A stretch of 19,631 nt of DNA from an uncultured Rhodospirillaceae bacterium. Its GTDB lineage: Bacteria; Pseudomonadota; Alphaproteobacteria; RF32; CAG-239. The stretch spans positions 1-19,631 of the forward strand of contig ONQU01000141.1 of assembly GCA_900320035.1 (NCBI GenBank), written 5' to 3'. Numbering within the stretch: the stretch's first letter is position 1; each line of letters opens with the position of its first letter. Position numbers and translations under genes: made by a program. Below are positions 7,201 to 14,697 of the stretch, one piece after another. The notes under the pieces are model-generated. The model saw nothing but the letters and a program-made list of their open reading frames with translations. It did not search any database and was not told where the DNA came from.

Positions 7201-9489
7201 CGTGACTTTGATGGCAATATCATTGGTCATGTTGATGAAAATGGTAATGTTATCAGCAGAAGTTCCGAAATCGGTGCTGTTCTCGGCAGTAAAGGAGCTA
7301 AGCTGACTTTAGCCGTTGATACCGATGGTAATATGATTGGTTATATAGATGATAACGGTGATGTTATTGATGCCAATGGTAATATCATCGGTCATGTTGA
7401 TGAAAACGGCAATATTGTTAATGAAGAAGGTAATGTTATCGGACATCGTGGTCAAACCGTTAATTGGGCTTTGGATGCCAATGGTAATGTGATCGGCTAT
7501 GTTGATGAAAACGGTGTGGTGCGTGATTTAAAAGATAATGTTATCGGCATAAGCGATAAAAACGGCGTAATTCGTGCTTTAGGCGCAGAGGTCATCGGGC
7601 GCACGATTAACAAAAATCTTTTACCGATAACACCGGATGGAAAGGTTTTGGGGACTATTAACAATCGCGGAGAAGTTGTTAATGAACAGCAGGTTGTGGG
7701 GAAAATACAGCCGGGCGGACTGGTAACGGACATTTCCGGCAGTAAAGTTTTAGCACGCGGTATTAATGCCGGAATTATTGTTAATTGGGGGTGTGATTAC
7801 AGTTTGCGTCTTGATAAAGATGGCGTTGTTCGCCGCGACGGCGTTGCTGTTGATGCCAGAATATATGCGGATGGTACGATTTGGTCGACAGAAGGCAACT
7901 TTATCGGTACGACAATACGCACCGGCGGGGTTTATGACAACGATTGTCAATATATCGGTCAGGCTGCCGCTGACGGGTATGTGCGTGATCAAAACGGACG
8001 AGAAGTTGGTTGTATGAATCCTGATGGAACGGTGCTTGATTTGGAAAAACCGAGAATTAAAGGTCATTTAGTTACCCCAAAAGTAGTTTATTCCGGGGAT
8101 TGGAAAGAGTTGGGCGTTCTGGAAGAAAATGGTTCATTGCGCTCTAAAACAGGTGATGTTATCGGCTGTATGAATGATAATGGTGAAGTTGTTGATCGTT
8201 ATCTAGGATATATCGGTACAGTGACTGATGCTGAATATGCTTTTGGATTTGATGGTAAATATTTGGGGCAAATCGATTATAAAGGTCGTGTTAATGTTCC
8301 GGGGGCTGTCGGTGCGCACATTATTCTCGGTAAATATGTGGTTGATGATGCGCAGGCTGTTATTGGCTATGCTGCTCCAACGGTAAATGTTTTATATGAT
8401 TCGACAGGGCAAAAACTCGGTCATCTTTTCCCGGATGGGCAGATTTATGATGCCATGGGTATTGCTATCGGCAAGATTAACGGCGGTGAAAATGGTATAT
8501 ATAAGGAAAATGCGGCTAAATTCATAACGCCGGCGATGGTTGTGGATATGTCCGGACAAGTGCTGGGAAAAATGGGGTATGATTTAAACGTTGTGGACTT
8601 TAAAGGGGTGATTGTCGGGAAAGCTGATGTTAAAGGACAACTGTTTGATACTTCCGGACAACATATTGGCGGTGTGGTAAAGCAAGGCGGTGTGCGTGCC
8701 TATAACGGTGTTTATTTGGGGTATGTTATGAAAACCGGTGAAGTTGTCGAGTTGGAAAATATTGAAAGCGGAGATAAAAAATACAGTCGCGGAGAAATAA
8801 CCGGTAAAGTAATACCGGATGGTCATATTGTTAAAGACAGACGTATTATAGGTGAAGTTTTGCCACAAGATCTAATGGTTGATATTTTAGGTAATTATAT
8901 CGGTTATTCTAACGATCACGGTTTGGTGATTGGTCTTGATGGAACATATTTGACCGCACTTTTGCCGGGTGGTGTAACAATAAAAAATATTGGTGCTTTG
9001 CCGCAAGGATTCGTTATCAACCATACCGGTCAAATAATTGGTTTGGTTTTGCCGACTGGGCAGTTTACAGACAGAAAAGGTTTGGTTAGTGGTCGCGTTT
9101 TAGCCGATGGTAATGTTATCAGTACCGAAGGTAAAATAATCGGTGAAGTTGTTGAGGGTGATATTGTTATCGGTAATGATGACAAGGTTAAGGGTAGAGT
9201 TAGTTTTGATGGTCAGGTATATCAGTCAGGTGGTGTGATCGGTCGTATTGTAACAGATTCATTAGCGGTTGATTTACAAAACAATATTTTAGGACACGTC
9301 TATAATATTGGGCATACGGTGTTATCGGATAGCGGCGAGTTTATCGGCCGTGTGAGTGCAGACGGACGTGTATTGGAAAATGCTAATCGTGAAATGGGCT
9401 ATATTAAGAGCAACGGCTCATTTGTTGACGTAGATAAAAATGTATCCGGATTTAGTTTACCGGAAGCGGCAAGAAATCGGAGGAACTAG
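4276..9489 (+). CDS. Giant inner-membrane-anchored repeat protein of the secretion operon
   Basis: This 1737-residue protein lies exactly between virB9 and the VirB10-domain gene. It starts with a short basic cytoplasmic tail, one membrane helix (18-40, IILIIGIITLCLFVFGLLLL) and an acidic stretch (41-83), an arrangement like the N-terminus of VirB10. Residues 86-197 resemble an ASH/choice-of-anchor-type Ig-like domain (NPINIGQVVVG, FSFKTDC, ITCNVLMNWLP). From about residue 224 to the end it is built from variants of D-x-x-G-N-V-I-G-x-V followed by D-x-x-G-x-V-x-D. The core is a regular 53-residue super-repeat (about 533-1009), with more degenerate copies on both sides. There is no VirB10 C-terminal domain. 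I infer an inner-membrane-anchored periplasmic partner of the next gene product. AAGGA at 4260-4264, inside the end of virB9, may serve as ribosome site. Confidence 0.8.
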   Translation: MAKEALTHSDRYVRKTNRIILIIGIITLCLFVFGLLLLAADEPEEEQKYEVETTIDAETDIGVTSETSSETEIEFGETEEEEKPITMTPNPINIGQVVVGHEATNVLTIGTNGKTAIRVVSVELEDAPFEGFSFKTDCNGKELRGKITCNVLMNWLPTVAANVQNNFKIIWHETRLSERDSKHDEVPVFGNAVTKDDCNFCESGSGKSGGMNKNVKVASGKRQAIGPDGKIIGVIGDDGIVYDENGNEIGRVTADGLVVDRDGNIIGVASTGKLIMDDNGNVIGYVDAQGIAHDEDGNVIGKMLADGTVVDDKGNVVGKALDYGYVYDNDGNIIGRVLEDGSVVDLDGNVVGRMNENGEVVDFNGNVIGHVAKSGEVMFDEDGNAIGIVMPNGMIVNENGDIVGRVDKNGNAIAAQKIGKRGPNMQLAVDENGNVTGYIDENGVVRDFDGNVIGHVDKNGNVIDDKGKVIGKASNQWGDLALDSNGNVIGYIDKEGMVNRNGEVIGYVNDKGEVIGNVIKDQIIGKLGAGRQLAYDANGNIIGYVDEKGNVIDANGNVVGKVDKDGNVVDAKGNVIGKVADGKRSLAYDANGNIIGYVDENGNVIDAKGQVVGKVDKDGNVVDAKGNVIGKVSDGNRHLAYDANGNIIGYVDENGNVIDAKGQVVGKVDKDGNVVDAKGNVIGKVADGKRSLAYDANGNIIGYVDDNGNVIDAKGQVVGKVDKDGNVVDAKGNVIGKVDNSKHKLAYDAAGNVIGYVDDSGNVVDFKGNVVGKVDKAGNIVDAAGNVIGKVADGKRSLAYDANGNVIGLVDDNGNVVDFKGNVIGKVDKAGNIIDAKGNVIGKVADGKRNLAYDANGNVIGLVDDNGNVVDFKGNVIGKVDKAGNIVDAKGNVIGKVADGKRSLAYDDKGNVIGYVDDSGNVVDFKGNVVGKVDKAGNIIDTEGNVIGKVIDGERNLAYDAAGNVIGYVDENDNVRDFDGNIIGHVDENGNVISRSSEIGAVLGSKGAKLTLAVDTDGNMIGYIDDNGDVIDANGNIIGHVDENGNIVNEEGNVIGHRGQTVNWALDANGNVIGYVDENGVVRDLKDNVIGISDKNGVIRALGAEVIGRTINKNLLPITPDGKVLGTINNRGEVVNEQQVVGKIQPGGLVTDISGSKVLARGINAGIIVNWGCDYSLRLDKDGVVRRDGVAVDARIYADGTIWSTEGNFIGTTIRTGGVYDNDCQYIGQAAADGYVRDQNGREVGCMNPDGTVLDLEKPRIKGHLVTPKVVYSGDWKELGVLEENGSLRSKTGDVIGCMNDNGEVVDRYLGYIGTVTDAEYAFGFDGKYLGQIDYKGRVNVPGAVGAHIILGKYVVDDAQAVIGYAAPTVNVLYDSTGQKLGHLFPDGQIYDAMGIAIGKINGGENGIYKENAAKFITPAMVVDMSGQVLGKMGYDLNVVDFKGVIVGKADVKGQLFDTSGQHIGGVVKQGGVRAYNGVYLGYVMKTGEVVELENIESGDKKYSRGEITGKVIPDGHIVKDRRIIGEVLPQDLMVDILGNYIGYSNDHGLVIGLDGTYLTALLPGGVTIKNIGALPQGFVINHTGQIIGLVLPTGQFTDRKGLVSGRVLADGNVISTEGKIIGEVVEGDIVIGNDDKVKGRVSFDGQVYQSGGVIGRIVTDSLAVDLQNNILGHVYNIGHTVLSDSGEFIGRVSADGRVLENANREMGYIKSNGSFVDVDKNVSGFSLPEAARNRRN

Positions 9490-12486
9490 AAGATGAAACG
9501 GCTTGCAAAATTTTTAGGACAGATTTTCATTGGATTAGTTTTAGGTGGTTGGTTTTGTGCGGCAGATGCTTCTGAAATTACCGCTATTGATTTTAACGGA
9601 AGACCTCTCGGTCAGGTTATTTCGACCGGTATGGTCATTGATGCTGATGGTGATAATATCGGTTATATGACCGCCGATAGTTTGATTATGGATAATGAAA
9701 ACAATATCATCGGCGGTGTCGTTCCGCAAGGTGTGGCAATGGGGTTGGATAACAGATTGCTCGGAAAAGTTCACGGTGATGGTGTGGTACGCAGTTTGGG
9801 TGGTAGTAATTTGGGGCAGGCCTTGCCAAACGGTTTAATTGTTAATGCCAATGCCGATATTATCGGGCAAATTTTATATCCAGGATTGGTATATTCAAAT
9901 GAAGGACGAACAATCGGGCGTCTGACCGGAGCAGGTAGCTATACTAATTTGGAAGGTCAGGAAATCGGTTTTATTTCAGCCGACGGTTATGCCTACCGCC
10001 AAACAGGAGACGGTTATGTTTTAGACGGACGATTGATGTCTGCTAAAATGGTGGTTTCTTTAACCGGACGTTTTATCGGTAGTGTGGCACCTTCCGGTAA
10101 GGTGGTTGATTTTACTAATAAAGAAATCGGGGTTATTCATGCCAACGGTTATGTTTATGGTGCCGCAGGCGAGATTATCGGAGGTATTGTCAAAACTTCA
10201 TATGCTTTTGATTTAAGCGGTAACTATTTAGGGATTGTTTCTTATAACGGGATTTTGAAAGATGGTGAAAAAACGATAGGTTACTACCGACCGGACGGCA
10301 ACATTGTTAATGAAAAAGACGAAGTTATAGGGTTTTCGGCACCGATGGCCGCTACCGCAACGGATAATCGCGGGCGTTATCTCGGCTATTTATCGATAAA
10401 CGGTGAAATTATCAGAGGCGATAAGGTGGTCGGTTATTTGGGAGCCAATAAATATATTTATGATGATAACAAGGCAATTATTGGTGAATTGGTTCAAACC
10501 GGACCGATTTTTAATGTTTTGGCACAGCTTAAAGGTTTAGCTGCGGCTAATGGTGCAGTTGTTTCATTAGGAGGCAGTAATGCCGGTAAAATGAAAGGTG
10601 CGATGGCTTTTGATAGTAATGGGACTCTAATCGGGGCAACCTTGGGAAAAATGATTGCTTTAGATGCAAATAACAGAAGTTTAGGTAGTGTTGAATTTGA
10701 CGCTTCAATTAAAAATGGTGCCGAAACGCAAAAAATTTCGCCATTTGGGTATTTGCTGAATAGTGAACAAAAGGTTGTCGGTCGCGGTCAGCATCTGGGG
10801 GCGATATATGGTTTGGAAGGAAAAATTTATTCTTACATAACGCCTAATGGGACATTATACAAGTCGAACAATGATGCCGTTTTGACTGCTGACGGTGTAC
10901 TTGTGGAAAAAGAAACGTGGTTAGGAGAGTTGCTACATCCGCTTTATGCTTTAAGTTTACGCGGCCAAAAGCTGGGGTTATTAAATCAAAACAACATTAT
11001 TTACGACGCGGATAAAGAGGCTTTTTATAAAATAACACCGGGCAACTATGTGGTTACAAGTTCCGCTTCTGTCGGTGATAACTTGTCACCGGTTTACGGC
11101 TTTAGTGCCGATAAGCGGATTGCCTTAAGTATCAGCGGTGATTTATTGGGTTATGCCGACGCTGACGGCACGATTCAGGACATAAATGATAACACCATCG
11201 GTCAGAGTATTTACAGAGATTACATTATTGATAATAATGGTATTGTTCATGGTCGTCTGATTAATTTTGCCGTGGTTAGTAATGATAAATGTGGTATTAT
11301 AGGGGCTGTTAACGGTCATGGCGATATCATCAATAATCGCGATGTTTTAATTGGGCATATTTTGCCAAATGGACAGGCCATTTCAGATTCCGGCAGTTAT
11401 GTAGGATATGCTGTATTTGATAAAGGCCTGATTGATTTTGACGGACACTTTGTCGGAACGGTTAATAACGGTCAGGGTATTGGTGCTTCGGGTTTGGTTT
11501 TAGGTTGTGTTAATCGTTTGGGGCAAATTGTTACGGATGATAATAAAATCCGTTATGGATTAATTACGCCGGAACCGGTTATAAATTTTGATAATCAAAT
11601 TATCGGTCACGTTTTGGCTAATGGTCAAGTTGTTGATCCGAATAATCAAATGTTAGGTTATATGCAGCCGAACGGTAATGTGGTTTCAAAATCTAAGCGA
11701 GAATTGGGTAACGTGTTTAAATATGCTGTTGCCTATGATAATAAAAACAATTTTATGGGTATGGTACAAAATTCCGGTCAGATTCTGGACGGCACCGGCC
11801 GTGTTGTCGGCAAAGTTAAATTTGACGGTAGTGTTGAATTTGAAGATAAAATTGTCGGTTATGCCTTATATGATTTTTATGTATATGATGAAAATTTTGC
11901 TACTTACGGTTATCTAACCAAAGACGGTACGGTATTGAGTATGGTCGGTAGTCGTTTGGGAAAGATGGATAAAGGTTTTGTGATTGATAAGAATAAGCAT
12001 ATTGTGGCACGCGGCAATCGTGATTATATTGTGCGTGATATTAACAATACGGCAATTGGCTATTTAGGGATGGATGGACAAGTTGTTGACTTTGATGGTA
12101 ATAATATCGGTCAGTTGGAGAGTACCGGTGCAATTATAGGCAATAATAAAGAAGAAATAGCTCATGCTACGCCGTTTCAATATTATATTCCGCAAGATGA
12201 GGAACAGCAGCAAGCAACCGAATGGGCTGATGTCGGGCGTATTCAACATAATGAACAAATTAAGCCTAAAGCACCGGATTCGGTTGTAGAAGGCGGTGTT
12301 TCATCAGTTGATGGGTATAATCGCCGTGTGGTCGGTATTGCGCTTAGTCCGGATGGCGATATTATCGGTCAAATTTTTGATGATGATAGCGTTAAAGATG
12401 ATAATGGGAATTTAATTGGTTATCGAACACCTGATGGTATTGTGGTTGATACGAATTATAACCCTATTGGTATAGAAGAAATAAAA
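4945..12486 (+). repeat. Degenerate Gly/Asp amino-acid repeat tract across two genes
   Basis: The same protein repeat runs through residues ~224-1730 of the first giant gene and ~30-1000 of the second. The basic unit is about 17 residues, with glycines and aspartates at fixed positions flanking beta-prone strands, as in DKDGNVVDAKGNVIGKV. Copies in the second gene are more diverged and have no obvious DNA identity. The pattern continues within a few residues either side of the gene boundary at 9489/9493, suggesting fission of one ancestral gene or duplication of one module. Confidence 0.8.
5872..7302 (+). repeat. Tandem array of nine 159-bp units within the first giant gene
   Basis: Units begin at 5872, 6031, 6190, 6349, 6508, 6667, 6826, 6985 and 7144, an exact 159-bp (53-codon) spacing throughout. 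Each codes for a 19-residue piece beginning LAYDANGN and two 17-residue pieces. The ninth unit is diverged in its second half, and the next LAVD-type start is offset to a 165-bp step. Units 2-4 share one variant (AKGQVVGKVDKDG). Units 5-8 share another (DFKGNV and GKVDKAGN). Within that set, 5 resembles 8 and 6 resembles 7. Adjacent units differ at only about ten bases by eye. Confidence 0.92.
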
Positions 12487-13683
12487 CGAGAAACTGTAAA
12501 CAATATGTTTATGCCGGCCAATGCGGTTGGTAACGGTAATCCGTATGGTATTGGTTCACAGCCGTCAAATTTAGGACCGGGCGGTGGTTATGGCCAAGGT
12601 GAACGTTACGATCCGGTGCGTGAACAAGCATTAGCACAATTGCAGGCACAAAGACGTGGTGATATTTCCGTTGGTAAAATATCTTCGGGTATCAGTACTT
12701 CCAGCTTTACCGGTTACGAAGAAGACGGTTGGCCGGGAACAAGCCGTAATATTTCGAGTTGGCGTGTGGATATGAGCCAGATGATTTTGGAAGACAAACC
12801 AATTCCGGCAGTATTGGCTCGTTCGGTTTATGCCTCGGAAGGTTTTAGCGATAACGTACCGATTACCGCCATTGTTGAGCGTAATATTTATGCCGAAGAA
12901 GGTCGCAATGTTATTATACCGGCCGGTTCACGCGTTATTGGTCGTTTAGGTGGAGGTGTAACCGGTGGTAACAGTGGCGGTGCGGTTAAAATCGGTATTT
13001 CTTGGAAACGGTTAATTCGTCCGGATGGTTCGCAATTTATCTTTTCAAATGCCAATACGGCAGATGCCCAAGGTCGTGCCGGTGCGATTGGTTATTTAGA
13101 TGAACAATTGCTTAAACGATACACATTGCCGCTCTTAACAACAGCATTGGAAAGTGGTTTGGCTTATGTTATGGCTTCGGGTAAGGGTACAACCAGTTAT
13201 AATAACGGCAATTCAACTGAAGATGCACGCAGTCAGGCGGCAGAAGAAGCTCGGCAGAACTTCATTAATCAGATGAACAGTATTTTTGAAGAAATATTGC
13301 AACGTAAGGCAAATATTCGTTCTGTAACTTATGTTCCGGCCGGCACACGGATTATCATTTTCCCGAACGAGGATATGTGGCTTAATGACGATAAACGGGA
13401 AAAAGAAAAAGTAGTTAATCAAAACATAGATACTGTTAAGGCGCCGTTAATAAATAATGGTGGTAGTAGTGCAGGTGCCAGCACAAATGTAACCTATGAT
13501 GGCAATTATCGAGAAAATGTTCAACCGGTTTCGGCGGCAAATCAACCTCAAAGACGCGGTGGAGGTTTGCTTGACGATACTTCAAGTCAAAACTCTAAAG
13601 TTCCGCCGGCAACCATTCAGCAAGCACCGACAACAGCATCAGGTAACTCTGCAGCCCCTGATGATGTGCCGGATTTATTTTAA
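9493..13683 (+). CDS. virB10: Giant VirB10: signal peptide, repeats and VirB10/TrbI C-terminal domain
   Basis: VirB10 spans the periplasm and forms the outer-membrane pore of type IV secretion systems. This 1396-residue protein begins with what looks like a cleavable Sec signal peptide (1-26, cleavage after CAADA) instead of the usual inner-membrane anchor. Residues ~30-1000 carry the same Gly/Asp repeat as the preceding gene, more diverged. A Gly/Pro-rich linker and ALAQLQAQRRGDI lead to the VirB10 C-terminal domain at ~1089-1300. That domain holds KPIPAVLARSVYASEG, AEEGRNVIIPAGSRVIGR, a hydrophobic helix YTLPLLTTALESGLAYVMA that fits the outer-membrane antenna, and YVPAGTRIIIFPNEDMWL. The tail after 1300 is Gln/Asn/Pro-rich. 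GGAGG (9479-9483) lies 9 bp before the ATG. Typical VirB10 proteins are about 400 residues. If the signal is not cleaved it could act as an anchor. Confidence 0.87.
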   Translation: MKRLAKFLGQIFIGLVLGGWFCAADASEITAIDFNGRPLGQVISTGMVIDADGDNIGYMTADSLIMDNENNIIGGVVPQGVAMGLDNRLLGKVHGDGVVRSLGGSNLGQALPNGLIVNANADIIGQILYPGLVYSNEGRTIGRLTGAGSYTNLEGQEIGFISADGYAYRQTGDGYVLDGRLMSAKMVVSLTGRFIGSVAPSGKVVDFTNKEIGVIHANGYVYGAAGEIIGGIVKTSYAFDLSGNYLGIVSYNGILKDGEKTIGYYRPDGNIVNEKDEVIGFSAPMAATATDNRGRYLGYLSINGEIIRGDKVVGYLGANKYIYDDNKAIIGELVQTGPIFNVLAQLKGLAAANGAVVSLGGSNAGKMKGAMAFDSNGTLIGATLGKMIALDANNRSLGSVEFDASIKNGAETQKISPFGYLLNSEQKVVGRGQHLGAIYGLEGKIYSYITPNGTLYKSNNDAVLTADGVLVEKETWLGELLHPLYALSLRGQKLGLLNQNNIIYDADKEAFYKITPGNYVVTSSASVGDNLSPVYGFSADKRIALSISGDLLGYADADGTIQDINDNTIGQSIYRDYIIDNNGIVHGRLINFAVVSNDKCGIIGAVNGHGDIINNRDVLIGHILPNGQAISDSGSYVGYAVFDKGLIDFDGHFVGTVNNGQGIGASGLVLGCVNRLGQIVTDDNKIRYGLITPEPVINFDNQIIGHVLANGQVVDPNNQMLGYMQPNGNVVSKSKRELGNVFKYAVAYDNKNNFMGMVQNSGQILDGTGRVVGKVKFDGSVEFEDKIVGYALYDFYVYDENFATYGYLTKDGTVLSMVGSRLGKMDKGFVIDKNKHIVARGNRDYIVRDINNTAIGYLGMDGQVVDFDGNNIGQLESTGAIIGNNKEEIAHATPFQYYIPQDEEQQQATEWADVGRIQHNEQIKPKAPDSVVEGGVSSVDGYNRRVVGIALSPDGDIIGQIFDDDSVKDDNGNLIGYRTPDGIVVDTNYNPIGIEEIKRETVNNMFMPANAVGNGNPYGIGSQPSNLGPGGGYGQGERYDPVREQALAQLQAQRRGDISVGKISSGISTSSFTGYEEDGWPGTSRNISSWRVDMSQMILEDKPIPAVLARSVYASEGFSDNVPITAIVERNIYAEEGRNVIIPAGSRVIGRLGGGVTGGNSGGAVKIGISWKRLIRPDGSQFIFSNANTADAQGRAGAIGYLDEQLLKRYTLPLLTTALESGLAYVMASGKGTTSYNNGNSTEDARSQAAEEARQNFINQMNSIFEEILQRKANIRSVTYVPAGTRIIIFPNEDMWLNDDKREKEKVVNQNIDTVKAPLINNGGSSAGASTNVTYDGNYRENVQPVSAANQPQRRGGGLLDDTSSQNSKVPPATIQQAPTTASGNSAAPDDVPDLF

Positions 13684-13695
13684 AAAGGAGGGATA

Positions 13696-14673
13696 ATGAG
13701 TAGCGATTTTGCCGTTTTAGAATCAGTTTTACGCCCTCTTTCTTATTGGTACAATCAAGATAATTTGGAGGAAGTAGCTATCAATTGCGCCGGCGAAATT
13801 TGGCTTAGAATGCGTGGTAAGCGTGCCTATCCGTGGGTAATGTATAAAGATGAGAAACTTTCTAAGGCATATTTAACTGATTTGCTGTATATCATAGCGA
13901 ACACCTATGAAATGCCTTTTGATCCGTTGGAAGGTTCGCCGTTTGTATATGCTACGATTCCGGGTGATCATCGTTTTTCGGCAATTTGCGGTCGTAATGT
14001 GATGTATGATGAACGTGATTTAACCGGCGGTATAGCGCTGACCATTCGTTTACATAAAGATGATGTGGCATTTGGACTTGAAGATTATGGAATGAAACAA
14101 GGACAGGCCTTGCAGAAGCTTAATCCGCTCAAAGACATTAAGATTCCAGACGATGCCTATGAAAGGTTGCTTCTCTATATTAAACGAGGAGAACATATTT
14201 TGGTCAGTGGGGCAACCTCAACCGGTAAAACCACATTCTTAAATAATCTCTTGAAAATTTTAGATATTCATAAACGCATAATTACCGTGGAAGATACGCG
14301 AGAGTTGATTGTTCCGCATCCGAATCGCGTTCATTTGGTAATGTCTCGTACCAGTCAAACCAATGACATTGACTATTCCGGTATTATCGATTTAGTGGTA
14401 CGTTTTACGCCTGATGCGATTATCGGTGGCGAAATTTCTACCAGCAACGCCAGCGGTATATGGCAATTGATGGGATCCGGACACGATAACTGTTTTGCCA
14501 CCATTCACGCCGAAAGTTCACAAGAAGCCTATCTGCAATTTATCAAGCGTATTATGGCTTCTACCAATGGAGCAGTTAATGTGGAACAAACACTTGATGA
14601 AATGCGTCGCAAATTACACGTGGTGCAAATTCAACGTCTGGGCAACACGCGTGCCATTACCGAAGTTACTTAG
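13696..14673 (+). CDS. virB11: VirB11 secretion ATPase
   Basis: VirB11 is a hexameric cytoplasmic ATPase that docks on the inner-membrane side of the type IV channel and powers assembly and substrate transfer. The 325 residues match family length. The N-terminal domain occupies about 1-150. Walker A is SGATSTGKTT (171-180), the Asp box is TVEDTREL (197-204), the Walker B region is PDAIIGGEI (239-247) and the His box is SGHDNCFATIHAES (261-274). The arginine normally following the Walker B glutamate (GE-L/M-R) is replaced: the sequence reads GEISTSNASG. A strong AGGAGGG (13686-13692) lies just before the ATG, 12 bp after virB10 ends. It is the last gene of the operon here. The GATS-type P-loop and partners indicate a VirB rather than a Dot/Icm (DotB) system. 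Confidence 0.92.
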   Translation: MSSDFAVLESVLRPLSYWYNQDNLEEVAINCAGEIWLRMRGKRAYPWVMYKDEKLSKAYLTDLLYIIANTYEMPFDPLEGSPFVYATIPGDHRFSAICGRNVMYDERDLTGGIALTIRLHKDDVAFGLEDYGMKQGQALQKLNPLKDIKIPDDAYERLLLYIKRGEHILVSGATSTGKTTFLNNLLKILDIHKRIITVEDTRELIVPHPNRVHLVMSRTSQTNDIDYSGIIDLVVRFTPDAIIGGEISTSNASGIWQLMGSGHDNCFATIHAESSQEAYLQFIKRIMASTNGAVNVEQTLDEMRRKLHVVQIQRLGNTRAITEVT

Positions 14674-14697
14674 ATATAAAAAATTGCGTACGCAGGT
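14674..14697. other. Short convergent gap with 10-bp palindrome
   Basis: Only 24 bp separate the virB11 stop from the stop of the opposing TPR gene. The gap contains an A-run and the perfect palindrome TGCGTACGCA (14685-14694). The palindrome has no room for a loop unless inner pairs open, so it is a weak candidate for a bidirectional terminator, and no better one is visible. Confidence 0.3.

Noticed and set aside
5941..7250. EF-hand, dockerin or RTX calcium-binding repeats, suggested by DKDGN
   Set aside because: The aspartate spacing does not make an EF-hand loop, and there is no GGxGxDxUx RTX nonapeptide. The motif sits at turns between beta-prone strands.
5872..7302. CRISPR array or noncoding satellite
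   Set aside because: The 159-bp units are contiguous, in frame and coding, with mostly synonymous or conservative differences and no spacers.
4945..9480. RHS/YD-repeat toxin, suggested by YDANGN motifs
   Set aside because: The period (17/17/19 residues), the lack of an RHS core motif or C-terminal toxin, the membrane anchor and the position in a virB operon do not fit RHS proteins.
9484..9495. Frameshift or nonsense mutation splitting one giant gene
   Set aside because: The second frame has its own strong ribosome site, ATG and signal peptide, so two genuine genes are more likely. An ancient fission remains possible.
4276..13683. Dot/Icm DotG (IcmE), which also combines repeats with a VirB10-like end
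   Set aside because: The repeats are unlike the DotG pentapeptide-like repeats as I recall them, and the flanking genes are VirB8, VirB9 and VirB11 types, not DotI, DotH or DotB.
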